Part shown: piece by piece, positions 49,851-58,903 of the stretch | How the letters are laid out: the number at the start of each line of letters is the position of its first letter | Numbering within the stretch: the first letter of the stretch is position 1 | NCBI RefSeq assembly: GCF_900112345.1 | Contig: NZ_FOLB01000012.1 | Coordinates: forward strand, 62,001 to 126,000 | Direction of reading: 5' to 3' | Origin: Nocardioides terrae | Lineage (GTDB): Bacteria > Actinomycetota > Actinomycetes > Propionibacteriales > Nocardioidaceae | DNA length: 64,000 bases | The notes under the pieces: model-generated | What the model saw: the letters and a program-made list of their open reading frames with translations, nothing else | Databases searched by the model: none | Told to the model about the DNA's origin: nothing | Program-made: the position numbers and the translations under genes

Positions 49851-50815
49851 CAGACAGCGGCCTCCTGGGGCGCCGGCAGCTGGCCGAGGATGCGCTTGAG
49901 GACGTCGTTGGTCGTGTTACCCCGGAACTCCTCCTCGGGGTCGAGCATCATGCGGTGGGCGAGCACCGGCTCGGCCAGCGTCTTGACGTCGTCGGGCAGG
50001 ACGTAGTTGCGTCCGGTGGCGGCCGCCCACGCCTTGCAGGCGCGGACCAGCCCGAGTCCCGCACGCACCGAGCAGCCGAGCAGCACCTCCGGCGCCTCGC
50101 GGGTCTCCTGGAGCAGGCGGGAGATGTAGTCGAGCACGGCCGGTTCGACGTGCACCTGACCGGCGAGCTCGATCATGGAGGCGACGTTCTCGGCCGAGAT
50201 CACCGATCGCACCGGCGCGGTCACGCGACCGTGGGTGCTGCTGAGGATCTGCACGGTGCTCGCGTGGTCGGGGTAGCCGATGGAGGTCTTCATCAGGAAC
50301 CGGTCGAGCTGCGCCTCGGGCAGTCGGTAGGTGCCGGCCTGCTCGATCGGGTTCTGGGTGGCGATCACGACGAAGGGGTCGGGGACCCGGTGCGTCACGC
50401 CGTCGACGGTGACCTGGCTCTCCTCCATCACCTCCAGGAGCGCGGACTGCGTCTTCGGCGAGGCGCGGTTGATCTCGTCGGCGAGGACGACGTTCGCGAA
50501 GATCGGACCGGGGTGGAAGTCGAAGCGACCGGTGCCCTGGTCGTAGATCGTCACGCCGGTGACGTCACTGGGCAGCAGGTCGGGCGTGAACTGGATGCGG
50601 TTCTGGCTGCCCTGCATCGTCTGCGCCATCGCCCGCGCCAGCGAGGTCTTGCCGGTGCCCGGGAAGTCCTCGAGGAGGAGGTGGCCCTCGGCGAGCAGGC
50701 ACGTCCAGGCCAGCTGGACGGTCCGGGTCTTGCCGACCAGCGCGACCTCCACGTTGGCGACCAGCTGGCCGAAGGTGGTGGCGAACCACTGGGACTGTTC
50801 CGGGGTCAGGGGCAT
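49850..50815 (-). CDS. MoxR-type AAA+ ATPase
   Basis: The 321-residue cytoplasmic protein has Walker A PGTGKT (residues 52-57), Walker B LADEINRA with Asp113-Glu114, FVIATQNPIEQAGTY (sensor 1 region of MoxR) and an alpha-helical lid. MoxR proteins act as chaperone-like ATPases that activate or insert vWA-containing partners, here presumably the DUF58 protein. ATG 50815 is preceded by AAAGGCA. It lies 41 bases downstream of the secreted-protein gene. Confidence 0.93.
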   Translation of the reverse strand: MPLTPEQSQWFATTFGQLVANVEVALVGKTRTVQLAWTCLLAEGHLLLEDFPGTGKTSLARAMAQTMQGSQNRIQFTPDLLPSDVTGVTIYDQGTGRFDFHPGPIFANVVLADEINRASPKTQSALLEVMEESQVTVDGVTHRVPDPFVVIATQNPIEQAGTYRLPEAQLDRFLMKTSIGYPDHASTVQILSSTHGRVTAPVRSVISAENVASMIELAGQVHVEPAVLDYISRLLQETREAPEVLLGCSVRAGLGLVRACKAWAAATGRNYVLPDDVKTLAEPVLAHRMMLDPEEEFRGNTTNDVLKRILGQLPAPQEAAV

Positions 50816-50856
50816 GGCGTGCCTTTCGTGTTCTCAGAGACTCGATGGTGCGCAGG

Positions 50857-51951
50857 TCAGCGGCAGGCGGCATAGGACCGCCTGACCTTGACCTTCTTGC
50901 CGTGCTTCGGGGTGACCTTCGCGGTGATGGTGATCGCGCCTGCGGTGGGCACCCGGATCGCCAGCGAGCGGGCGCGCTTGATCCGCTTCAGGCGGCGGGC
51001 CTTGTGGCCGTTGACGAGGAAGGTCACCGAGCTGGCCTTCTTCTTGGCCACCTTCGTCAGCCGTACGCCGGCCCGGCCGGTGCTGCACGACACCGCTCCC
51101 GGCAGCGCGACCGCGTGCCGGGCCAGGCGCTTGCCACGCTCGCCCGTGACGGCGGCACCGACCGGCGTCACGGTGCCGCGAAGGGTGGCCGACACGGAGG
51201 CGGAGCGACGGCTGTCGATCGGGTTGCGCAGGGACGCATCGGCGCTGACGTTGAGCTGGATCGCGACCGACCAGCCCGCCGGCAGGTAGACCTGTCGGGA
51301 GACCGAGCCGACGGACTGCTGGATGAAGAGGTACGTCGATACGTCGGATCCACCGGGTGGGACCAGACCCACCGCCGCCGTCACACCGATCACGCCGGCC
51401 CCGCTGGCCGAGAAGGCCAGGTTCAGCCAGCCCGAGGTCGTGATCGGGACCACGGTGAGAGAGCTCTGCTTCGGAGTCGCGCTGGCGAGCAGGCCGCCGC
51501 TGCCGCAGGCGGCCGTGGACTTTGCCTGGAACACCGAAAGGCTCGCACTGGCGGTCTCCGCGACGACGAACGACGCCAGGCCGCCGCCGCCGGTCGCGAC
51601 GGAGGCGTTCGTCGCCATCGCCGACCCTGAGGCGGCCACCGCGTCTCCGTTCGCGTAGATGAACCGAGCGTCGGTGGGCCCGGACAGCGATGTGCTTCCG
51701 CCAGTCGGCGGCAGCGACGCGGTCCGGGTCACGTCCGCGGTCGGCGAGATCGTGCAGCTGGGGGTCGCGGAGGCCCTGAACGTCTGCGTCACCGTCGTGC
51801 CGTAGGCGACCGCCGCGCGCGCGGGACCAGCCGGCACCACCGCCGACCCAACGGTGCCCACCATGCCGGCCGCGACAGCCAACGCCAGGCCCCGCCGGCG
51901 CCGACCTCGCGGCCTCGACCGGCCGTCCGCGCTCCCGAGATACATCCTCAC
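50857..51951 (-). CDS. secreted beta-rich protein of the type VII-like locus, unknown
   Basis: The 364-residue product starts with an Arg-rich patch and a hydrophobic stretch (GLALAVAAGMVGTVGSAVV) with likely cleavage near ARAAV, so it is secreted. The mature part is Ser/Thr/Ala-rich beta structure with four or more cysteines, ending in a Lys-rich domain (LVNGHKARRLKRIKRARSL, then TPKHGKKVKVRRSYAACR) like a terminal Ig-type fold. GTG 51951 is chosen from GAAGGAG 8 bases upstream; ATG 51945 is possible. It sits between the giant surface protein and MoxR and may be a surface partner. No family is recognised. Confidence 0.75.
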   Translation of the reverse strand: MRMYLGSADGRSRPRGRRRRGLALAVAAGMVGTVGSAVVPAGPARAAVAYGTTVTQTFRASATPSCTISPTADVTRTASLPPTGGSTSLSGPTDARFIYANGDAVAASGSAMATNASVATGGGGLASFVVAETASASLSVFQAKSTAACGSGGLLASATPKQSSLTVVPITTSGWLNLAFSASGAGVIGVTAAVGLVPPGGSDVSTYLFIQQSVGSVSRQVYLPAGWSVAIQLNVSADASLRNPIDSRRSASVSATLRGTVTPVGAAVTGERGKRLARHAVALPGAVSCSTGRAGVRLTKVAKKKASSVTFLVNGHKARRLKRIKRARSLAIRVPTAGAITITAKVTPKHGKKVKVRRSYAACR

Positions 51952-51985
51952 CGATCCGTCTCCTTCATCCGTGTTCTGCTGGCCG

Positions 51986-54900
51986 TCAGCCCATGTCATC
52001 GCCGACACCGTCGACCGTGACGTGGACCCGCGTGTCGGCGGGGAACCAACAGCCCGCCGCGAGGTTGATGTCGCCGTCGTCGTTGGTCGCGACGGACGTC
52101 GGGCATGTTCCCAGGGCCCCGCTGCCCTCGATGGAGAGATCGACCGTGGAGGAGGCCTTGAAGCCTTCACCCTTCACGACGACTCTCCGGTACTTGCACT
52201 CGCCGGAGAGGTCGATGACCCCACAACCGGAGCCGTCGACCTTCACGTTGTCCCCGGTCGCCGTGATCGAGCGCATCTCCGAGTTGCCGCAGACCTTCGC
52301 CGCGGCGCTGTACCTACGACTGTCGTCAGCGTCGGAAACCGTCCGGAAGCTGGTGCAGGCCTCGTCCCCGCCGCGATCGACGGGGAAGGTGTCACCGCCG
52401 GAGTAGTGGCCCACGTCGACCCAGGCTCCTTCGTCGAGCATCTCGACGCCGGTGACCGTCCGGCCGTTGTCCGTGCCGCGGGTCGCGGACAGACGCACCC
52501 CGTAGTACCCGCTGGCCGACGAGCTTCCCGTGGGCATCCCCGGCGGACCCCAGGTCTCCACGTCGCCGAGTCGCTCGTCGGCCCCGGTGACGAGTCCGGT
52601 CCGGCCCGTCTGGGTCACGGCGTAGACCCGGATCGAGTGGTAGCCGTTGTCGCTGAAGGTCAGGTTGACGCCGCCCGGGGCCGCGCTCTGCAGGCGGGTC
52701 GGGCTGACCAGCCCCTCCCCCTCGACCGCGTAGTACTGCAGGTCCAGCCCGCCGAGGTCGCCGGGCGCCTCGAAGGCGATCTTGGCGGTCCGGTCGTCCG
52801 TCGAGGTGATGTAGCGCAGGTTCCGGACCCGGTCGGCCGGGCGGTAGGGCATCGCGGAGTCGCTCGGGCCGCGCTGGCCCTCGCCGGCCCGGTTCAGCGC
52901 GGCGACGCTGAAGGTGTAGACGACGCCGTTCTGGATGCCGTCCCCGGCGGTGAACGTCTTCGAGGTGCCCTCGACGACGTACTTGCCCGAGTTGCACCGG
53001 TCGCAGTAGACGACGTACTTGGTGATCTTGTCGCCGTTGTCGTCGGGCGAGCCCCAGTCCACGTTGATGAACGGGCTGAAGTTGGCCTCGCTGGGCGTGA
53101 CGTTGGGCTTCTCGCCCTGGGCCGGCTTGCCGAACGGGATCTCCGGGTCGCTCTTGCCCGACTCCGAGCCGTTGCCGGCGGAGTTCACCGCGAAGATGCT
53201 GAACTGGTAGCTGACGCCGTTCTCGAGGCCCGTGATCATCGTCGACGTCGTCGGCGGGACGGTCTTGGTGCCGCCGTTCCACTTGATGACGTAGCTGGTG
53301 ATCTCGTCGCCCTCGTTCTCCGGCGACTCCCAGCTCAGCTTGAGCTGCTGGTCGCGGGCCGTCGGGGTTGGGTCGACGTGCGGCGGGGTCATGATGCCGG
53401 GCACCTTGTTGGGCGTGACCGCCGCGGAACGGTCGCTCCACGGGCCGGTCCCGGCCTTGTTCTCGGCCGCCACCTGGAAGGAGTACTTGCTGCCGGGGTC
53501 GAGGTTCTCAAGCGTGCAGGTGGTCGCCTCGCAGGTGGTGCTGAAGCCGTTGCTGCCCTGGATGTGGTACCTCGTGATCGGCGCGCCGTTGTTGTTCGGC
53601 TCGCGCCACGACAGCACCACCGACCGGGCCTCGACGCTCGACACCTCCGGACGCGTCGGCTTGTCGGGCGCCGCCGCGACGGCGACCCTGATCCGGCCGA
53701 CGACGTCGCGCTGCGGGTCGCCACTGGCGTCGGACACGGTGAACTTCACCGTCACGACACCGGTGCCGGTCGGGATGAAGGAGATCCTGGTCCCGTCGGC
53801 CTTGAACTTCGAGATCGCCGAGGCGCTCGCACCCTCGACGGCGTAGTCGTTGTGGACCTTCAGCGACTTGCCCTCGTCGGCGTAGGGGTTGATCGCGTAC
53901 GACGCGATGTCGACGGCGACCTTCTCGTCCTTCTTGGACTCCAGCTCCACGGTGGGGACGCGGGCCAGCGGTCGGTCGCTCGCGACGACCTCGACGTCGA
54001 TCGTCGCCTGCACGGTCGCGCCCTCCCGGTCGTCGACGCTGAACACGATCTCCCCGGCGCCGCCGTCGGAGCCGTTGCCCGAGATCGTCAGCAGGGTGTC
54101 GCTGAGGCGGGTGTCGATCGGTCCCTGCTTCGAGACCAGCGAGTAGGCCATCTCGTCGGGGCTGAACTTCGGGTTGATGTCGCGCACGAGGCCCGCGAGG
54201 TCGAGCTCGAGCTTGCCGTCGTGGGCGACCTTGACGCTCGCGTTCCGCACGACGGGCGCGACGTTGGTGGTGGGCTTGACGTCGATCGGGATGGTGACGA
54301 TCGACTCGAGCGCCTGCTTGTCGCCGCCCCCCTTGCTGTCACTGACGCCGACCGAGATCGACGCGGGACCGACGTAGTTGCGGGCCGGGGTGAACACGAC
54401 CCGGTTCTCGACGTCGGGGTCCGGCTCGACACGCCCGTTGATCGCCTCCGGCTCCACGCTGCGGGCCAGCGAGGGGCTGCGGCCCGGACGGGTCACGATG
54501 ACGCTGCCGAGGTCGATGGGCAGCGGCATGCCAGCCTTGACGCCGAGCGGGACCGCACCGGAGTTCACCGTCGGCGCGATGTTGTCGGTGCCGCGCACGA
54601 AGATCACGCCGGAGGTGTCGTCGGACTCCTTGTCGTCGTCTCCGAGGTCGTAGACCACCACCTGGTCGCTCTTGGTCAGCGTCACCTTGAGGGTGTCGCC
54701 GACGACCTGGCAGCCCTCCGGGGTGTCCGCGCGGCAGCCGAGCAGGTGCAGCTGGTCGGGCGAGCCGTCGATGTCGAGGTCGTTCTTCAGGGGGTCGACG
54801 TCGATGACGGTCCCGGCCGGACGGCCCGCGATGTCGGCCAGCTCGACGATGTCGTCGCGCGCCACCGGCGCGTAGACCGGAGCGTCGCTGCGCGCCTCGA

Positions 54901-57900
54901 CGCGCAGCATCGCGTTGTCGCTCTCCTTCGCGTCGTCGAAGAGCTGGTAGCCGACCGTCGAGGTGACCGGCTTGCCGTCGTTGAGGCCCGGCACGTCGAG
55001 GGAGATGAAGCCGTTGCTCTGGTGGGCGTTGAGCTCCTTCGCCGCCTCGAGGTGGTCGCCGATCAGCAGCTTGTCGTCGTCGGGGTCGACGTCGTTGCTC
55101 AGCACGTAGACGGAGATGCGCCGGTCCGGCCGCACGACGATCGAGTCGTCGAGCGCGACCGGCGACTGGTTCACCCCGAGCCGCGGTACGACGCCCACCC
55201 GGACGGCCGCGACGCCGATCGCCCCGAACTTGTCACGGACCTCGATCTGGAAGAAGTCGGTCCCGGTGCGGCCGTCGTAGGCCTCGTACTTGATCCAGTC
55301 GGCTCCGGTGTCGAGGATGCGGCCGCGCTTGGGGGCGCTGATGATCTTGGTGAAGGTGACCGCGTCGCCGTCCGGGTCGGCGCCGGCCATGTCGACGCCG
55401 ATGACCTTGGGCTGGCCGGCGATCGCCCGCTCGATGATCGGGGTCGGCGCCGGCGGGTGGTTGTTGGCGGCCGAGTCCGGGACGACGAAGACCATCACCT
55501 CGGCGTCGGACTTGAGCCCGTCGGGGTCCTTGACGCCGTAGATCGCCTTGAAGACCTTCGGCTTCCCGGCGGGCAGCTTGGGGGCCTTGAAGCGGAGCAC
55601 GTCGTCGGCGACCCAGATGTCGAGCTTCTCGCCCGTGCTGTCGGGCGTCGCGTTCACGTAGGCGATCTGCAGCTTGCCGCCGTCGGGATCGGAGTCGTTG
55701 GCCAGCGCCGGGATCGTGGCCACCGACCCCTCACGGGCGGTCGTCTGGTCCTTGTTGGCGACCGGGCTCCGGTTCTCGTGGGTGCCGCTGCGCTGGGAGA
55801 CGGTCAGCGACCCCTCGGAGGAGTTGTGCCCGTCCGAGACGGTGTAGGGGATCGTCGCCGCCTTGCCGGCCAGGTCGGCCGAGGAGCTGATCACCGCGAC
55901 CCGCTTGTCGACGACCGACACCTTGACGCCGGGGATGCTGGACTCACCGACCTGGGTGACGACCAGGACGTCCCCGTCGTCGTCGATGTCGTTGAGGAGC
56001 AGGTCGGCCTGCGTCGTGGAGCCGGGCGTGAGGACGGCCTTGTCGGCGACCGCGATCGGCGGGCGGTTGTCCTTCGGGGGCGACTCCACGTCGAAGCGCA
56101 CGAACGAGGTGGCGGAGGCACCCGACGGGCTCGAGGCGCGGTAGTCGATGTAGTAGGTCCGCGCCTTCTCGGCGGCGAAGACGAAGGTGCCGGTCTTCGC
56201 GTCGTAGTCGAGCGTCGTGCCGGTCCGGTCGCCGCGGACCTTCGCCTTCTCGAGCAGGAGGTCGCCGCCGCCCTCGGGGTTGCGGTCGTTGAGCAGCGGC
56301 TGGACGAGCACTCGGGTGTTCGCCACGCCGGACTTGAGGTCGGGGATGAGCTGCGGCGGGATGCTCTTCGCGTCGTTGACGTCGACGGGGAGCTTGCCGG
56401 TCAGCGTCTCACCGTGGCCGTCCTCGATCGTGTAGGACACCGACTTCGCGCGCCCGCCGTCACCGTTGTCGGTGAACTGGACGGTGCCGTCGGGCCGGAA
56501 CTCCACGTCGCCGCCCGCCCCCTGGGCGTCGGTGAGGACGAGGTCGTCGCCGTCGGGGTCGACGTAGTCGGCGAGCAGGTACATCGACGACGTCTTGCCG
56601 CGGCCGACGGCGAGCCGGGGATCGCGGTCCTTCATGAGCTGGGGCTTGCGGTCCTTGGCGTCGTTCGGCAGCACGGTCAGCCGGACCTCGGCGGAGTCCT
56701 CGCCGCCGTTGCCGTCGGTGACCGTGTACTTCAGCCGCGCCAGCCCGGGCTCGGTGCCGTGCAGGGTGACCTGCAGCTGGGTGCCGCCGCTGATGATCTT
56801 GGGCTCGACGTCGGGCCCGTTGATCGGCTGCACCTTCTTGATCGTGATGATGTCGCCGTCGGCGTCGTGGTCGTTCATCGCGACGATGGGCAGGATGCTC
56901 GCCTTGTTGGTGCGGGCGGCCACGTCGTCGTCGGTCGCCTCCGGCGGCCGGTTCTCCTGCTGCGGGACCTTGTCGGTCACCTGCTCCTGGGTCGGCTTGT
57001 TCTGCTTCTCCGGGTTGATGGAGTCCCAGTTCGAGACCTTCTTGTGGCCCGGCTGCTGGACGAGCCACGAGTCGCCGCTGGCGGTGTCGTTGAGCACGAC
57101 CACCTTGCGATTGACGCGGAAGCGCAGCACGGCACCGGACTGGATCTCGCCCTCGAGCGCCTCGGCGTCGTCGTCGGCGGTGCCCGGGCAGTCGCGCAGG
57201 TAGTTGGCCGCTCCCGGCGTCGGATCGGCCCAGGCGGCGTACACGCAGCCGGCGACGACCGCCGGAGGCGCGGGATCGCCGGCGATGGCGCCCGGGAGGC
57301 GCAGCTGGTTGCGCAGGCTGACCGGGTCGCCGCCGCCGAGCGGGATCCGGAAGACGTCCGTGTTGGTCGCCAGGACGACCTCGTCGGCGTCCGCGGACGG
57401 CTGCTGGACGTGCAGGTGGGAGAGGTCGCTCTCGTGCAGGTCGACCGGGTCCTGGCCCGGGATCAGCAGCTGGCCGGTCGTCTTGTCCAGCACCACCGGC
57501 GTCGAGCCGACGACGGTCGCCTCGATCTCGTCGCCCGGCTTGGCCGGGAGCTCGCCGGCGTCGCCCTTGGACAGCTTGCCTCCGCGCTCGAAGGTGGCCG
57601 TGCTGATCTTGCCGTCCTCGTGGACGAGGTACGCCGTCCCGTCCTCCCCGACGGCGGTGCCGACGACGTCGTCGGCGACGAAGTCCTTCGACTTGGCCGT
57701 GATCGTGGTGAGCAGGTCCTGGTCCTGGACCCAGGCGCGGCCGGAGGCGGCGTCGCGCAGGGCGAAGACCCCGCCGTTGTAGGCCACCTCGGTCCCGCTG
57801 GGCAGCGCCGTCGGGCTGCCGCCGGTCGCCTTGGCGACGTCGATCGGGACGATGGTCTTGTCCGCTCCGACGACGGAGTCGGTGAAGAGGCTGGTCGCCT

Positions 57901-58156
57901 TCTGCTCGATGTCGAAGGAGACGCCCGGCGACTGCAGCCCGAGGTCCAGCTCCTGGATCTGGGGGTTGAGCCGGCCGATGAGGCCGTCCTTGTCGTTGGT
58001 GACCCAGACGCTGCCGTCGTTCAGCTCGACCTCGGTGATGGGGTCACCGTCGGTGTTCAGCGCGACGAAGACGAGCGCGCCCGCGACGACGGCGAGGGAG
58101 ACGGCCGACGCCGTGCGCCGCCAGCGGCGTCCGTGTGCTCCGAACGGCGACCACAT
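51986..58156 (-). CDS. giant single-pass surface protein with Ig/cadherin-like and Fn3 repeats
   Basis: The 2,056-residue protein has a short basic cytoplasmic start, one membrane helix (about 13-30, AVSLAVVAGALVFVAL), a propeller-like region (to about 390, with GSVWVTNDKDGLIGRLNP), about eleven Ig/cadherin-like repeats with the D-x-D-G-D calcium-type signature (for example NDHDADGDI, VDPDGDDL, NDIDDDGDV), four fibronectin III domains (from about 1,530) and a Cys-containing tail. It would reach far out through the wall. GGAGGAG 5 bases upstream supports ATG 58156. It lies between FHA-HTH and MoxR genes in one transcript, so it is probably a scaffold or adhesin of the secretion system. Confidence 0.9.
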   Translation of the reverse strand: MWSPFGAHGRRWRRTASAVSLAVVAGALVFVALNTDGDPITEVELNDGSVWVTNDKDGLIGRLNPQIQELDLGLQSPGVSFDIEQKATSLFTDSVVGADKTIVPIDVAKATGGSPTALPSGTEVAYNGGVFALRDAASGRAWVQDQDLLTTITAKSKDFVADDVVGTAVGEDGTAYLVHEDGKISTATFERGGKLSKGDAGELPAKPGDEIEATVVGSTPVVLDKTTGQLLIPGQDPVDLHESDLSHLHVQQPSADADEVVLATNTDVFRIPLGGGDPVSLRNQLRLPGAIAGDPAPPAVVAGCVYAAWADPTPGAANYLRDCPGTADDDAEALEGEIQSGAVLRFRVNRKVVVLNDTASGDSWLVQQPGHKKVSNWDSINPEKQNKPTQEQVTDKVPQQENRPPEATDDDVAARTNKASILPIVAMNDHDADGDIITIKKVQPINGPDVEPKIISGGTQLQVTLHGTEPGLARLKYTVTDGNGGEDSAEVRLTVLPNDAKDRKPQLMKDRDPRLAVGRGKTSSMYLLADYVDPDGDDLVLTDAQGAGGDVEFRPDGTVQFTDNGDGGRAKSVSYTIEDGHGETLTGKLPVDVNDAKSIPPQLIPDLKSGVANTRVLVQPLLNDRNPEGGGDLLLEKAKVRGDRTGTTLDYDAKTGTFVFAAEKARTYYIDYRASSPSGASATSFVRFDVESPPKDNRPPIAVADKAVLTPGSTTQADLLLNDIDDDGDVLVVTQVGESSIPGVKVSVVDKRVAVISSSADLAGKAATIPYTVSDGHNSSEGSLTVSQRSGTHENRSPVANKDQTTAREGSVATIPALANDSDPDGGKLQIAYVNATPDSTGEKLDIWVADDVLRFKAPKLPAGKPKVFKAIYGVKDPDGLKSDAEVMVFVVPDSAANNHPPAPTPIIERAIAGQPKVIGVDMAGADPDGDAVTFTKIISAPKRGRILDTGADWIKYEAYDGRTGTDFFQIEVRDKFGAIGVAAVRVGVVPRLGVNQSPVALDDSIVVRPDRRISVYVLSNDVDPDDDKLLIGDHLEAAKELNAHQSNGFISLDVPGLNDGKPVTSTVGYQLFDDAKESDNAMLRVEARSDAPVYAPVARDDIVELADIAGRPAGTVIDVDPLKNDLDIDGSPDQLHLLGCRADTPEGCQVVGDTLKVTLTKSDQVVVYDLGDDDKESDDTSGVIFVRGTDNIAPTVNSGAVPLGVKAGMPLPIDLGSVIVTRPGRSPSLARSVEPEAINGRVEPDPDVENRVVFTPARNYVGPASISVGVSDSKGGGDKQALESIVTIPIDVKPTTNVAPVVRNASVKVAHDGKLELDLAGLVRDINPKFSPDEMAYSLVSKQGPIDTRLSDTLLTISGNGSDGGAGEIVFSVDDREGATVQATIDVEVVASDRPLARVPTVELESKKDEKVAVDIASYAINPYADEGKSLKVHNDYAVEGASASAISKFKADGTRISFIPTGTGVVTVKFTVSDASGDPQRDVVGRIRVAVAAAPDKPTRPEVSSVEARSVVLSWREPNNNGAPITRYHIQGSNGFSTTCEATTCTLENLDPGSKYSFQVAAENKAGTGPWSDRSAAVTPNKVPGIMTPPHVDPTPTARDQQLKLSWESPENEGDEITSYVIKWNGGTKTVPPTTSTMITGLENGVSYQFSIFAVNSAGNGSESGKSDPEIPFGKPAQGEKPNVTPSEANFSPFINVDWGSPDDNGDKITKYVVYCDRCNSGKYVVEGTSKTFTAGDGIQNGVVYTFSVAALNRAGEGQRGPSDSAMPYRPADRVRNLRYITSTDDRTAKIAFEAPGDLGGLDLQYYAVEGEGLVSPTRLQSAAPGGVNLTFSDNGYHSIRVYAVTQTGRTGLVTGADERLGDVETWGPPGMPTGSSSASGYYGVRLSATRGTDNGRTVTGVEMLDEGAWVDVGHYSGGDTFPVDRGGDEACTSFRTVSDADDSRRYSAAAKVCGNSEMRSITATGDNVKVDGSGCGVIDLSGECKYRRVVVKGEGFKASSTVDLSIEGSGALGTCPTSVATNDDGDINLAAGCWFPADTRVHVTVDGVGDDMG

Positions 58157-58158
58157 GT

Positions 58159-58902
58159 CTACTCCTCCCCCACGATCCGCTGGTCGAGCAGCGGCAGGTG
58201 CTCGGGCCGGACGATGCGCGCCGCGACCGCGTACTCGACGAGGCGGGCCCGGCGGCCCACCGCGTTGCGGCCGGGGCCTCCGCGCAGGCCCTTGACGCCG
58301 GCCCGGTCGAACTTGTCGCAGACGTTGTCGAGCTTGCGGTTGAACGTGGTGATCGACCAGCCGAGCCGCTTGGCCACGGCCACGTTGGTGGGCACGTCGG
58401 CGGGGCCGGAGCCGATGCGTCGCAGCACGTTCTCGCACAGGCCCAGCACGAGGCGGAACTGGCTGTCGGTCAGGACCACCGCGCCGAGGGTGACCTCGCC
58501 CAGCTCGCTCGACTCCTGGTGCACGGCGTCGAAGACGGGCACCTGGGCGGCGAGGTTGACCTCGTAGGTCGTCGGACCGGCGGTGAACAGCATCGAGCAC
58601 TCCGGCAGCACCACCGGCAGCCGGGCGCCCGGGCCGATGACCGACTGCAGGCTGCCCACCTCCCCGCTCACCGTGACCGAGAGCCTGCTCCCGACGTTGG
58701 TGATCCACCAGAACCCTGCGTCCCAGCCGAGCTCGATCAGCCGGCGGTGCAGATAACTGTTGTCCGGGTCGACGCTCAGGTCGCCGTCGCGGCCGATCGT
58801 GAAGCTCTCGCTGGGTGGGATGACGTGCTCCTCGCCGCAGAACTCGACCACCAGGTGCTCCTCGGTGCCACCGCCCCTGCTGCTCCGAATGGGAACCGGC
58901 AC
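58159..58902 (-). CDS. FHA domain protein with C-terminal helix-turn-helix-like region
   Basis: The 247-residue protein has an N-terminal FHA-like beta region (FTIGRDGDLSVDPDN, then LHRRLIEL and FWWITNVGSRLSVTV) and a C-terminal helical half whose VAVAKRLGWSITTFNRKLDN looks like a winged-HTH recognition unit. Together this suggests a phosphothreonine-reading DNA-binding protein, able to link the kinase upstream to gene control. The GTG start is one base from the kinase stop. It ends two bases before the giant protein start. DNA binding is inference. Confidence 0.75.
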   Translation of the reverse strand: MPVPIRSSRGGGTEEHLVVEFCGEEHVIPPSESFTIGRDGDLSVDPDNSYLHRRLIELGWDAGFWWITNVGSRLSVTVSGEVGSLQSVIGPGARLPVVLPECSMLFTAGPTTYEVNLAAQVPVFDAVHQESSELGEVTLGAVVLTDSQFRLVLGLCENVLRRIGSGPADVPTNVAVAKRLGWSITTFNRKLDNVCDKFDRAGVKGLRGGPGRNAVGRRARLVEYAVAARIVRPEHLPLLDQRIVGEE

Positions 58903-58903
58903 G

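Noticed and set aside
51854..58567. A 2,237-codon open frame on the plus strand opposite the giant surface protein
   Set aside because: It is a shadow caused by high GC and codon bias of the minus-strand gene: low complexity Arg/Val/Asp/Gly/Leu composition, no domains, no ribosome-binding site.
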